DNA of 64,000 nt from Monosporascus cannonballus (lineage: Eukaryota; Ascomycota; Sordariomycetes; Xylariales): the NCBI GenBank assembly GCA_004154925.1, contig QJNS01000055.1, forward strand, positions 62,001 through 126,000. Direction: 5' to 3'. Shown here one piece after another: positions 35,153-47,998 of this stretch; positions within the stretch are counted from its first letter, which is position 1, and the number at the start of each line of letters is the position of its first letter. The translations under genes were made by a program, and so were the position numbers. A model generated the notes under the pieces. That model was not told the origin of the DNA. It ran no database searches and saw nothing but the letters and a program-made list of their open reading frames with translations.

Positions 35153-38100
35153 TACCCCTTTAATCGCTTAAAGTATTTACAGTATTAATTATTATAATTC
35201 TTAAAGCCATAATTATTTATTTTATCTTTTTTTAGCGATTAAATTTTCTTAATTAATTAATTTCATTTTCAAATTTTTTCGTAAAACGTTTTTTCCTTAA
35301 TCGAAAATTTCCTTAATATTTATTAATTTTAATTATTTTTCGAAATATTTAAAAGAAAATTGAATAATAAGGCTTTCGTTAAACCGTTAATTAATATATT
35401 ATTTTTAAATATATAATTTATTTTAATTAAATTCGTTTTTATAATTTATAATAATATATAATTATATATATTTATATACGATATTTATATTATTAATAAA
35501 ATAATATAAATATTAAAAAATTATATAATTTATTAATTATTATATTATTTATTTAATAAACTTATTTTTAAAATAATTGTTAATTCTTTAATTAATTCAA
35601 AATTAAATACAAAAAGTTTAATTTACGTAAAAAAATAATTTTTTTATTTTTATTTTAAAAATATCTTATTATATTTAATATATTCCTTTATTATCTTATT
35701 ATTTTTTCGAATAATTTTATAATATAAATTTAAATACTTTTTTAATTTATTATATTATTGATAAAAAAGGCGTTATTTTAAATATTTAATAAATTTTTGC
35801 ACCCGAATTATAATGCTAGCGCTTTATTTTCGATTAGGTATAATATGGTTCGGTCGACGGGTTTATGGTATATATCGTTAAAGTTCAAATTAAATCGAGT
35901 AAATCGAAATATCGCAAAAGATATATCGGATTACGTATTAATTATTACGAAAAAAATTAAACCGATTTTTTCCAATATTTATTAACAAAACTTAAAGAAA
36001 ATAAATCAAAATTCGGTAATAATTTAATATTAATTATAAGTATTTTTAAAATATTATTTAAATTTGCTTTAAATATTAAGTTATTTAATTTATTTATAAA
36101 ATCGGATTAAAATAACCAAAGTTTCTTATTAAATTTATCTTTAATTATTTCGATACCGAAAAACTATTATAAACTTTTACTTTTGATTAAAATATACTAT
36201 GTTTATATTTATTAAATTACTTAATTAAGCAAAAAAGATTTTTCGTAATATGTTATAATAATATTATTTACAAAAAAAATAAGTACCTTTTAACGAATAA
36301 AATAATAAAATTCGTAAGGAACGGGGTTAAATCTCAATTTTTTAAACGTTTTAATAAAATCGTTTCATTATAATAAACGTAAGTTTCTTAATTTATATAA
36401 TACTTTTTTAATTAAAAAGGTTTTATTACATTATAAACATTTTAAAAACGTTTTTGTACATATTTCGTAAAATAAATTATTATTTATAAAGATACTTATA
36501 ATATTATATTATTTAAGTTTTAAATCGAATTTAACCGTAATAATAATTAAAGTTCGAAATAAACTTTTAACGAAAATAATTACATATATATTGTTATAAG
36601 CGATTTTAAATTATCAAACTTTTTGTATAATGTAATAAATCTTATATTTTTAAAACTAATTATATTTATTAAACTTATAAATATATATTTTTATATATTT
36701 TAAGACTCATTTTTCTTTAATAGAAAATTAATTAACGGTATTCCAAAATCATATTTCCTTATAACTTTATAAATACACTTTTTCTGTTTTACGAAATATT
36801 TCCTTTAACGGATATATATTTAATTCTTTATAGCTTTGCGGCGGTAACAGTAAATTCCGCCTATATATCCGGTTTTATAATCTTAATACTTTTTTATATA
36901 CTAAAATATTATTACTTTTTCGATTAAAATAATACATATTTTAAATAATTTCATTTTCTTAAATTTCAGCTATTTACCGGCCGGTTATTATATATATTTA
37001 TAAAAAAACAAAACGTCTTATATTAAATACGGTTTCTTATACTTTATATATATTTCGCATAATATTTCCTTAATACGGAATATATAAAGAGCTTACGTTT
37101 ATAATTCGCAAGGTACTTTTATCTTTTATAAATATTTTGGGTTAAATAATATAAAAAACAATTCAAATTATTTTTACTTTTTTTATCGGCGTAATAATCG
37201 TAATAATTATTAAGGTAAATATTAATAACAATAATATTATAAAAAATAAAAATAATTAATTATTTACGAATACTTTTATTTTTCTTTATTTTATATGTAA
37301 TTTACATTAATATTTTTGAAAAATTATTTTTTATTTAACAGGTAATTAAATTATTTTATTTAAGTTTTGATTCTTATTTTATATATAAATTAAATAATTA
37401 TCGTTTTAATTAAATATTTTTATTTATCGCAATAAGTTTTATAAAAACTTTTATAATATGTGAAGAGTTATTTTTTAAATTTTTAATACTATCTGAGAAA
37501 AATAACCTTTTCGTTAAATTATATACTTCGAATAATAATAACTTTATTAATTATTAAGTTGTAAATTTCGTAAATATTTTTAAATTAATAATAAATAAAA
37601 TATTTAATTTATATTTTACAATTTAAGTTTTAAAAGTTTTATTTTTTATAATAATACTTATTTTAACGTAAATTATATAATTATATATTGGTAAATAAAC
37701 TTTTTAAAAATTTTAATTAAATATTAAAATATTATTTTTATATATTAAATAAATACAATATATCTTATATACGTTTTGCTAAAAGAAATACGTATAAAAA
37801 TACAGTTATACAAATATATTCCCGCTTTAAGAATATATATGATTAGAAACGAAAATAACTTAATGTTATTTCGTATTGTAATTGCGTTTATTTAATTATA
37901 TTCTTTAAGCGTTTTGTATTTCCGTTTTAAACCTTGGTATACGGTATGAAAAGTTTAAATCTAGTACCAAAAAAAGCAATTAAAATATATCTCGAAATTA
38001 ATAATTTTTTAGGATTTCGTTATCGTATTCGATCACTTATAGGAAAACTTTATTTTAATTTTTTAAATTTTTCAAAAATCATTAAAACGTTATAATTAAT

Positions 38101-39230
38101 ATATTTTGCTTTCGGTTTCTAAAGTAAATATTATAAATAGAATCTAAATATCTGTTAGTGATAAATATAACATATCTATATTTTTTAAAATTTTTCAAAA
38201 TTTATAAAATTAATTATAAGTTTTATTTTAATCTGAATATTCTTTTTCTTAGTTCGCAGCGTATTAACTTTTTAAGTTTCGCTTTATTATATATTTAATA
38301 TTTGATTATTATAAAACGTTTTTAACGGCTTTTTTTCGTATAAAATTAGAATTAAACGATTATTTCGGAATTTAAATAATTTAATTTTAAATATTATATA
38401 ATATTATTAGTAATCCGTAATAATTTCGATATTTTTAAATTAATATTTCGTTTATAAATAATTAAAATTATATAAAATATTATTATATCAATATTTTCGA
38501 TAACGAATTAAATAAATATATTTATTAATGTAATAATTATTTAATTATATTTATTTCGAATATAAATATTAATTTGTTAATTATTTTATTAATACCTTTT
38601 TCTCGAAATTGCCGAAATAATACTAAATTATATACGAAATTTTCGCAATAAGCCATATTGTACAAACGTAACGTTTTTGTACCATTAAGGTTCCGAAAAA
38701 CTATATTAACTTTTTTATACCCCTTAATTAAGATAAAATTATTATATAAGTAAATTCCATTACCTTATATAATAAATTTAAAATTTAGGAATTTGTTATT
38801 TAAGTTAAAAATATATATCGTAAATTTTAAATTTAAAATAATTAAACTTTTTAAAACATAAAATAAGGTATTCATAACGTTATATTAATTAATAATTAAA
38901 AAATATGCCAATATTTATCGTACTGTTTTTAAAAATGAAATTTTTTTATATAATAAGTGTTTTTATAATTTTCGATAAACGGTCGATTTTTTTTCTTTAA
39001 AAAGTAATCGGCGGAAATTCGGTTTTAATTATATATTACCACCTTATCGTTAAAACAGAAATCCTTTAAGGTTTTTTTAAGAAATATATAATAATAATTA
39101 AATAATATATAGTAATTAATTAAGTACGTTTTATAACGGATATTTTATATATTTAATTCCTAACGTTTTCGTTTATTATCGTTTCGGTCCATATAAAAAT
39201 CTTTACGATTACTTCGTTTCGGCTTACGGC

Positions 39231-39420
39231 TGTTACAGGCTAAAGCCTATAGGGCAGCTCGGGCTTACAAAGCGAGCTCCTTAGCCCGAACTCACCTATA
39301 TGTATATAGGAAGCAGCCACCTTATTAATGGCTAGCTATTTCTCCCTTTCCCTCCTTACCTTAAATATAAACCTTTATTGGGCCGTATTTCCGTTTAACT
39401 TATATATTATACCCGTTATA
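39231..39420 (+). repeat. 5' LTR of the nested Gypsy element
   Basis: TGTTACAGGCTAAAGCC to ACCCGTTATA (decayed CACA end). The first 110 bases are nearly unmutated (GGGCAGCTCGGGCTTAC is intact), while its 3' end is AT-shifted. Confidence 0.85.
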
Positions 39421-42057
39421 TATATTTAAAGTTATAACTTATTATAATTTCTAAAAAGCTAAATAAAAACGAAAAACTTTCTAAAAATACTTTAATTATA
39501 AATAATAAGTCTAAAAAAGTTTTATAATAAGATAATTACGAAATAATATAATTAATAAAATTATAAATAAATTTATGATATTAACTTTATCCGGAATAAT
39601 TACAAAATTTATAATATTAATTTTTCATAAATATATTTTAAAAACTTAATATATAATAAAAATAATTTGCCAAATTAATTCTTAACCATAACGAAACGAT
39701 AAGTAACTTACTTAATTGGATAACGGAAATAAAAAAATATTTTTTTACGAAAGTAAAAAAAAACCTTTATAAAATAAGATCCGTTTTATCAAAAATTTAC
39801 GGTAAGTTTACCGCTTAATAACATATTTATAAAAACGAATCGTAAACCTATAAAACAGCTTTTATAAAATAAAAAATAAAAAACTTTACGTTCGTTTTTC
39901 GTTATATTCCGTACGAAAATAAAAAAAAACTAATTTATTTCCGGTTTTTTTATAATAACTTATTTAGGTATTATAATATTTATATTTACTAAAAACTAAT
40001 TATAATTTAATTATTAATTCCAAATAAAAGAATTACGAAATTATTTTAATATTAATAATTTTTTTATATACAAAATAATTCGAAAATAAATAAATAATAT
40101 AATTTATTAAAAAAATAATTATAATATATAAAGTAAAATAATAATTAACGATTTTAAATTTATTTATTAAATTTTAAATTTAAATTAGTTAAATATAAAA
40201 ACTTAACGTAACTTTTAATAATTAAAGTAATTTTTTAAATGCCGATATTAATATATAATTTTATAATATATTAATTACAAAAAATATACTTTATAATAAT
40301 TATAATTATTAGGTATATAAAATATAAAAAGAATTAATTATTTACAAACTTTATTTAATTATTATATAAATAAAAAAATAATAATTTGATATTTCGATAA
40401 AAAACGAAATAATTAATTAATAATAATATGTTATTTAAATTAATAAATTAACTTAAATAATAAATATTTAAAGAAATATATTTATAATAAATATTACGTA
40501 ATTAATTACCTTAATTTCCAAATTTATAAACCAATAATAAAATAATTAAAAAAACCGATTCGGGAATAATTCGAAATAAAATTCGGATAACCGGCCTTAT
40601 ATAAAATAATTTTCAAATAACGAAATAAAAGTTCGGAAACGGAAAAAATAATGTTTCCGTTACGCCGTTACGAATTATTCGAATTAGGAATACCTTAAAT
40701 ATAAATTTGCAAAACGGCTTTATCCAGTTAAGACGGAAATTACGGTAATAAATTTATAAAATACCGTTAACGGAAATAACGATTTAAATAACGAAAATTT
40801 AAAAAAATAACTTTTATTAAAAATTGTTAATAAAAAAAGGACAAAATAAAAAGATTATAAAAAGTTAATAATAAATTAAATAATATTTTTTTAATATTAA
40901 ACGCCTAAATTAATAATATTATATATATATAAATATCCTAATTAATAATAAATATATTTATTATTTTGTATTTAATTATCGACTAATCCGCCATTTAAAA
41001 TTATAACGTATATTTATTATATTTTATCGGTTAAAATTAACGAAAACTAACGAATTTATAATAATTATAATTTAAAAAATTACTTATATTAATATAAATT
41101 TAAACGGCCGCCTAAAACGAATTTAGGAGTACGTAATTAAAAATTTATTTTACTTTTTTATTTTACGAAAATTTTAAATAAAATATAATAATATCGTATA
41201 CAAAACGAAATAACGGCTTATCCGTTTCGCAAACGATATTACCGCGCCCATATTACGCGAAAAAAAATGGTTCAATAAGGAACTTAAGAACTACCTAAAG
41301 GGGCGGTTATAAAAATATAAAAAAACCCACTTAATAACAGTTATAACCTTTACGACAATAACGTAACAAAACCGCCATAAAAAACGGAACATAATTATTT
41401 ATAATTTTAATAAAAAATATTAATAAAGCCTTAAAAATAAAACCGCATTTAATTTCTAAAAATATAAAGGAATTTTTTCCTAAAAAAATATAGAAATTCC
41501 AAAACCTTTTTATAAACAATAAAGGTTTATTATTATTATTTTATTATAATAATAATAATATGGCGATAAATCTAAAAATAAATATCTCGGATTAAAAAAA
41601 CAATTTTATAAAAACCCTTATACGGGATATTAAGGGAAAAATTATTAATTTTACGTGAAATACTTATAAATTTATTCGATAAAAATTAAATTCGAGCTAA
41701 TAATTTCCTTATAAATACTCCGGTATTATTCGTAAAAGGATTTAACGGGGATTTACGATTTTACGTAAATTATAAGAAATTAAATAAAATTACGAAATAA
41801 AACCGTTATTTTTTCCCGTTAATAAAAAAACGTTACGAACCTTATTATAGGCCCGGTAATTTACGAAATTCGACGTTTAAACGGCCTTTTACCGGTTATA
41901 TATTTGCCAAGAAAACAAATAAAAAATTACGTTCCGTATACGTTTTAGGTTTTTCGAATAGCTAATATACTTATTTGGCCTTAACGATATATCGGCTACT
42001 TTTTAATATTATATTAATATTATATTAAAACGTTACCTTAATAATTTTTGCTTTATA

Positions 42058-42273
42058 TATATAAACGATATATTAATTTATTTGTCCGGTTTTCGAACCG
42101 ATTATATAATTAAAGCTAAATTAATATTTTGTTATTTGACGAAAATAGAATTAAAACTGGACCCGGATAAATACGAATTTATAATCCAGGAAATAAGATA
42201 TTTAAAATTTATTATCAAAATAAAAATAAGCCTAAAAATTAATCTTAAAAAAATAACCGTTATTCGGAAATAA
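42058..42273 (+). pseudogene. Reverse transcriptase remnant of the nested Gypsy element
   Basis: The frame runs YINDILIYLSGF, then TKIELKLDPDKYEF, IIQEIRYLKFIIK and KKITVIRK. This corresponds to the Gypsy RT palm end with the YxDD box altered to YIND (a G-to-A change in the first Asp codon) and the following LxPxKCxF/YLGxxI motifs. Upstream frames contain stops. Confidence 0.75.
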
Positions 42274-44595
42274 AAGGCCCTTATTAACGTAAAAAAGGTT
42301 AAAATTTTTATCGGGTTCGCCAATTTTTACCAAACCTTTATTAAAAGTTTTAACGGAATAATAATTTTTCTTTTACGATTAATTTAGAAAAAGATCCTTT
42401 TCTATTAAAAAAACGAAAAATAACAAATTTTCAACCGATTTAAAAAAATCTTTTATTATAATGCCTATTTTTATATATTAGGATCCCAAAAAAATAATAA
42501 ATGCAAATTATTCCGCTAAATAATTAAAAAAAACTTTTATCTTAATTTAATTTATTAAGATATTTATAACCAGTTACGTATTTTTAAGGAAGTTATTATT
42601 AATTATTATTAAAACGTTAACGAAATAAAACAAAATTTAAAAATTAATTAACCTTTTTATAATTTTAATAAATTACGCGAACTTTTAATATTTTATAAAT
42701 ACCTGCAAACGTATTATAAAAGAAATTTAATAAGTTAATTTTTTATCTGCCTTTAATTTCGTATTTAAAAATTATCTTAATAAATTAATAAATCGACTTA
42801 ATATTATATTTTACAAATTATAAAACGTATTTCGCGGCAAAAAAATATTAGGTTTACAAAATAAATAACCCGGCTAATTAAAAAAGAATTATTTAACGAA
42901 CCGATATAAATTTAAGAAATTCTAATAATTACAATTTACTTAAAATCAAGTAATAACGAATAACCGGTTATACCCCTTAATAAGGAAATAATTTTTTAAA
43001 AAAAACTTTTAAGAAATATAAAATTTAAAAGTTATTAAAAATAAAATTTTAAATATGGCATACGCCGCCGTAACTCAGAAATTACGTAATTTCCCCTTAA
43101 TTATAAACGTAATAAAAATTTTTATAACGGAATCTTTTTTTAATTTTAAAAATATTTTATAATTTAAAAAACATATTTTAATTCTTATTTAAAAACCGTT
43201 TCGGATATTATTAATTTAACAGGTATATAATTTTTATATTACCGGCCACCTAAAAAAAACATTACGTTAATAATATTAATCTATAATTATTATTAGCCGG
43301 GATAAATTTGGGATATATGTTATTTATGCCATAATTATAACGTATATAATAAGTTATACATATAAAAAAATTTAAAAAAAGTTATTATAACCTTTATTTA
43401 TTTTAAACCGATTTTATTTAAATTTTTTAATAGATTTTATAATCGATTTACCAGTAAAACCAAAAAAGGACCTTTGCTTTTTTATAGTATTTTACGATCG
43501 TTTAACGAAAACAGTTATTTTAAAGTTAATATTTAATAAAAACGCAAAAACGTACATTTAACGCTTTATTATTTATTATTAAAAATATAACGGTTTTTTT
43601 AAAATATTAATATCCGATAAAAAAATAATTAAATAAATAAATTTTGGATTTATTTATACAACTTAATAAATATATAATAATAATTTAATATATTTTTTTA
43701 TTTCCAAATGAACAAAATTATAAAAAAAATTAATTAAAATCTTTTACATATTTCCGTTATTTTATAAATTATATATAATATACTTAAATCGAATTTTTAC
43801 CGGTAATATAATTAACCTTTAATAGCAGAAATTTCTTATTAAAAATAAATCTATTTTTCTTAACTTACAAATATAATATAAAATTTATTAATAAAATACT
43901 AATAATCTTTTAATTAATTCTTAAAGCAAAAAAAGTTTTTAATTTTATTAAAAAATATAAAAAAAATATGGAATTTGCATAAATTATTATAATATCGATT
44001 TAAATCCAAATAAAATAATTAATTAACGTTTTTAAAAAATAAATATTATATTTCGAAATAAAAAACCTAATATAATTAAATTTAAAAGACATAATTATTT
44101 TATAATTATCCAAAAAATTATTTTAAATATACGTTAAATATAAAGTTATTATAATTATGTTATATAATACCGTAAAATTAAATTTATTATCAAAAATATA
44201 TTTAAAATTTAATATAAATTTCTTAAAATTAATAATAAAAAATCCGTTATTTAACCAAATCCTAAATAATAATTAATTATTACCGATATTATTAAAAAAA
44301 AAGGAAAAAAATATATAATAAAATATATATTAAACGTTAAAAATAAGTACGTAAGCCGCAGTTGCCAAAAAAAACTATTTATAAAATAAGCAAACTATAC
44401 CGAACTAATATAAGAATTACGTAATAATTTCGAAAATATAATTACCCTTAATAATTTCGAAAAGTTATTCGGAAACAGAAACGGAATTGGCAAAAACGTA
44501 AAAGTACAAATAAAAACAAAAAAAAAGATATAAGCAAAGCTGCCGCCGCCTCGCCGTAACCTTGTTATTCCCTAAGGGCGAAGAAAGGGGGTAAT

Positions 44596-44783
44596 GCTAT
44601 AGGCTAAAGCTTATAAGGCAGCTCGGGCTTACGGAACAAACTTCTTAGCCCAAGCTTACCCATATATATATAGGGAGCAGCCACCTATTAGTAGCTAATT
44701 GTTTCTCCTTTTCCCTCCTTACCTTGAATATAAACCTTTGTTGGGCCGTGCCTTCGTTTAACCTACGCATTATGCCCGTCACA
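44596..44783 (+). repeat. 3' LTR of the nested Gypsy element
   Basis: TGCTATAGGCTAAAGC to TATGCCCGTCACA, 188 bases. It is colinear with the 5' LTR, with mainly transition differences. Confidence 0.85.
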
Positions 44784-45851
44784 ACGGCTTAAGGTTTTAT
44801 TTCGCAGTTAAGGATTAATATTTTTAGAATTTTTCTAATTAAAATCGTTTTAATTAAGGAAATTTGCAAATATTTTATAAAACGTTAAAAACGTTATCTT
44901 AAGATTTCGTAATATAAATATAGGATAAATTATAGCCTAATAATCTAGAAAATTAACTGCCGCTTTTTGGAAATTTATCGTACTGTTATTAATCTTGGCC
45001 TTTTTTTATTATTTGGAAGGTGGTAATTTATATTCCAACTATAAGGGCTAATATTATGCATAAATCGTTAACCATATAATTATCGTTTTCGTTTGTGAAA
45101 TATTATATTATTATCTTAAGATTATAATCTTTTGTTATTTTACGATTTATTCGTTTAAACTTTTGCAAGATTTTAAGGTTTATTTTAATGTTTTGCGATA
45201 TTTTTATTAGGTATTAATTAAAAGCTTGATATTATATATCTTACTTAATTTACCCATGTTAATATATTATTTTTGTAAATTCTTTCCTAAAAAAAAGCTA
45301 ATTTCTTTAATTATTAAAAATACCGACTTTAAAACATATTTCGTAAAATCGTTAATATTTTTACAGAAAATATTATATTTCCAATTTTTTAAATATACGC
45401 CGTAAAATCCTAATTATAGGCTTATTTCCTTTCGGTTATTATTTTAAGGTTATTCGTTAAATAACTGGTATAATCGATTTTTTAAAATAACTTTTTCGGA
45501 AAATGTAAATATGGATAAAAACCCTTTAGGGTATTAATTCGTATCGTATAACGAATTTGTTTTTTTAGGTAAAAAGTTATATTAGGTTTTATAAGTTTAA
45601 CAACTTATTAAAGGTTTTAATTAAGATTGATATAATTTCAAATATCGAATACATATATTTTAAATCAGAATTCGCTTTTAAAACGATCCTAGTTTTTAAA
45701 ACCCTTATAAATAACTAAGGGCGTTAATAATACGGTTATTATTATTATTATTAACGTATTTCGATAATTATAATTAATATATAGCTTATATCGTTTTAAT
45801 AATAGCTAATTAATTAATATATATCTTAATTAAGTGAATAAAGTTTTTAAT

Positions 45852-46014
45852 TATTAGATATAAGGGATATTAATTATATATGTATTAATAATTAGTTACA
45901 GGTGCTTTAGAACGCGCACTGTGCTTTAAAGTGATCTAGTCCCGGAACATATATGTTCCGATCAGAGGGAATCTTCCGTATATGGGGTGCTAGAGCACCC
46001 CCTGCTAGCTGACA
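45852..46014 (-). repeat. Right LTR (element 5' LTR) of Copia B
   Basis: TATTAGATATAAG to CTGCTAGCTGACA. Its last 110 bases are nearly unmutated. Its end marks the edge of the AT-rich block; the next five bases are the CATCC target duplication. Confidence 0.85.
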
Positions 46015-46622
46015 CATCCCGAGCGTCCTCCTAGGTCTCCAACTGTTAGGCTATAACAAGGCGGCAAGTAATGTTATGGAATACACAAATGCCAGTAGGC
46101 CAGCATTCTATAAAAAATCTCCGGCCTACTTAGATATATTGCCCAATATCCATAATAGCTTCGAGTGGAATTAATAACAATTCATGCAAGACTCGGTGGG
46201 TGGACGGACCTTACGTATCGCTATATTTCTACAGGAACCATACTAGTTGTACGGGCATGACAAAGACGCCCGGACTATGACCATGTCACCCACAGGAAGA
46301 GTTGTTTTCAGAAAGCGAGATAGGTCCCATAAAGCGCATGTCACCGTCTGCTTTGACTATGATTTTCGAACAAATACGCGCCATGCCAATGCATCCATTT
46401 GACTACTCAACATACTATGTCAAATTAGGATCATACACCGATTTTGTGGCCTAAGTAAGCAGCCTGGAATGGTAGCAGCTCCCCAACGAACGGACAGTAA
46501 ACAGAAAAGGAGAGACCCGCATGGTAGAGCATTAGGCGTTGTCGGAATTGTCAGATATCCCATATTGTTCCCATCGAGTCAACTCCAGTACAACCAATGA
46601 ACCGTTGGGCCACCCTATAGAA
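46015..46622. other. Intergenic stretch at the edge of the repeat block
   Basis: Normal composition begins directly after the Copia target duplication. No gene or RNA recognised. Confidence 0.4.
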
Positions 46623-46863
46623 CTACCGCCCTCTCATCTGAAACTCCATCCACGCGGAGAGTGCCGCATCAATCATGTCCCTCTGGTCCAAGTCCTCGTA
46701 CAGTAACCCATCCTCCTCGGGAGTATATATCTGCCTCCGATATGCGTCATACGTGGCTTGTTGTTCCGCAACCTCCAGCTCAGCCTGACACGTGTGCGTC
46801 TTCTCGCCGTATCACCGTCCGGCGTCCGACCGTTACCAAGAAGAGACGTAGGCGCCCGATCAT
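46623..46863 (-). CDS. Possible small two-exon gene directly behind the TMEM33 gene
   Basis: The minus frame 46,811-46,623 is open and reads like real protein: AELEVAEQQATYDAYRRQ, TPEEDGLLYEDLD, MIDAALSAWMEFQMRGR, then stop. It has no ATG of its own. A phase-correct model uses ATG at 46,863, a 27-base first exon (46,837-46,863), a 52-base intron with GTAACG donor and GTCAG acceptor, and a second exon 46,623-46,784. That gives 62 residues. The ATG lies 12 bases past the TMEM33 stop, so the frame could equally be an alternative last exon of that transcript or the exon of a gene I have modelled wrongly. It is acidic, probably helical, and of no recognised family. Confidence 0.33.
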
Positions 46864-46874
46864 TCTGCTGCCTC

Positions 46875-47998
46875 TTACGAGGTCTTCTTGGGGACTGCGG
46901 AACCATTGTTCACGTACTTGCTGACATCGGTCATGGCGTGGAACTGGCGGGCACCGTTCTTGACCCCCTCCCAGACTGATCGGGCAGCAGGAGGAGTGGT
47001 CTGAGCACCGACAATCGAATCGATGTGGGCCTCGAGACTTCCAAAAGCGGTCTGCACATGGTTGCTCTGGGCGTATCGAGCACGGACAAAGGCGGTGTAC
47101 AGGGCGAGCAGGATCCAAGAGCGGCGCTGGAACAAGATAGCAGCCAGGAGTAGGCGGACCCAGAGGAGGATCTCGAGGCTGGAGACGACAGACATAGAAG
47201 CATCATAGTAGGTCTTGACGAAGTTTCCAATTGCCTCGGCAAGCGGGTTCACTGGCTTGGCGCCCGGAGCGGCCGGCTTGGTGGGCTGGATGGTGGGGAT
47301 CAAGTTCGCGCGGGTGTAGGTCGCGACGTGGAAGATAGAATAGATGCCGTATGGCAGCATGGCGAGAGGGTACTGGGGAGAGAAGAGCCAGACCAGTGCC
47401 ATGGCTGGACAGAATGTCAGCCGCAACGGTCCAAAAGGGACAGATGGGACAAACTTACCTAGATACTGAACATTTTCATCGGAGAGCAGCCCTAAGACGC
47501 CACCGGGGTATTTTGCGCCAACCTTCTGCCGTGCGCGCCATGTCTTGTAGACGACAATTCCGTAGGTCAAAGCTGCCGAGATGAAGGCAGTGCGATACGT
47601 GAACTGGGCGAGGCGGCCGTAGTAGTTGAATGAAATCCACGATAGCGAGTAGCGGAACAGGGAGAGGAGGAGGGTCAGATGTCTATGGGCAAGATATAGT
47701 TAGCGTTTGCAATCCGGCCGGCTTTAATGGTCTGCATGCCATGTCTGCTGCATGCCGTGCGTCTGGTGCGTTGTTGTGTGCTCGGGTCGATAGTCAACCG
47801 AGACCAAAAGCTAGACGGTAGAAAACTGCCAAATCGCAAGAAGATGTCGGACGATTTGCATCGGAGCTACTCTCGAAAATGCAAATATATAGGAGACGGG
47901 CGGCGAACTTACCCAGCGAACCAGGCGAACTGGAGAGTCTTCGCAACCTGTAGAAGCCTCTCGCCAAGCGGCAGGTCAGGCGACGGAGGGGGAGCCAT
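46875..47998 (-). CDS. TMEM33/Pom33/Tts1-like ER and nuclear-envelope membrane protein
   Basis: Three exons: 47,913-47,998, 47,459-47,682 and 46,875-47,404. Both introns begin GTAAGT or a close variant on the minus strand, end in CAG or TAG, and keep phase, giving 279 residues. The start reads MAPPPSPDLPLGERLLQVAK. Then come hydrophobic segments in order: LTLLLSLFRYSLSW, FISAALTYGIVVYK, MALVWLFS and LEILLWVRLLLAAILF, with DENVQYL between. This order and the RARYAQS/ARQFH region resemble the TMEM33 family, whose yeast members (Pom33, Per33, Tts1) shape ER tubules and help distribute nuclear pores. The 54-base second intron is in frame and stop-free, so an unspliced reading would insert 18 residues. 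It is the first intact gene right of the repeat block. Confidence 0.85.

Larger units (their letters stand above)
39231..44783 (+). mobile_element. Nested Ty3/Gypsy retrotransposon, RIP-inactivated
   Basis: 5,553 bases inside Copia B, bounded by about 190-base LTRs and a perfect 5-base target duplication ACGGC (39,226-39,230 and 44,784-44,788). A polypurine tract (GAAGAAAGGGGGTAA) precedes the right LTR, giving plus orientation. RT relics confirm Gypsy: FIYINDILIYLS near 42,052-42,087 and LKLDPDKYEF just after. This LTR family differs from that of the 7,484 element. It inserted after Copia B and was itself RIP-mutated. Confidence 0.88.
34990..46014 (-). mobile_element. Ty1/Copia-type retrotransposon B, split by a nested Gypsy insertion
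   Basis: Same family and orientation as Copia A, with 163-base LTRs at both ends and a perfect 5-base target duplication CATCC (34,985-34,989 and 46,015-46,019). Removing the nested element (39,231-44,783) and one copy of its duplication leaves about 5.47 kb, close to the length of Copia A. Internal sequence aligns along its whole length to Copia A (for example 38,600-38,880 with 18,030-18,300). It is heavily RIP-decayed. Confidence 0.85.

Noticed and set aside
7484..46014. Very AT-rich block as a mitochondrial insertion
   Set aside because: It contains LTRs, target duplications and RT/chromodomain relics, and differences between copies are mainly transitions. Nuclear RIP explains it. No mitochondrial gene is recognisable.
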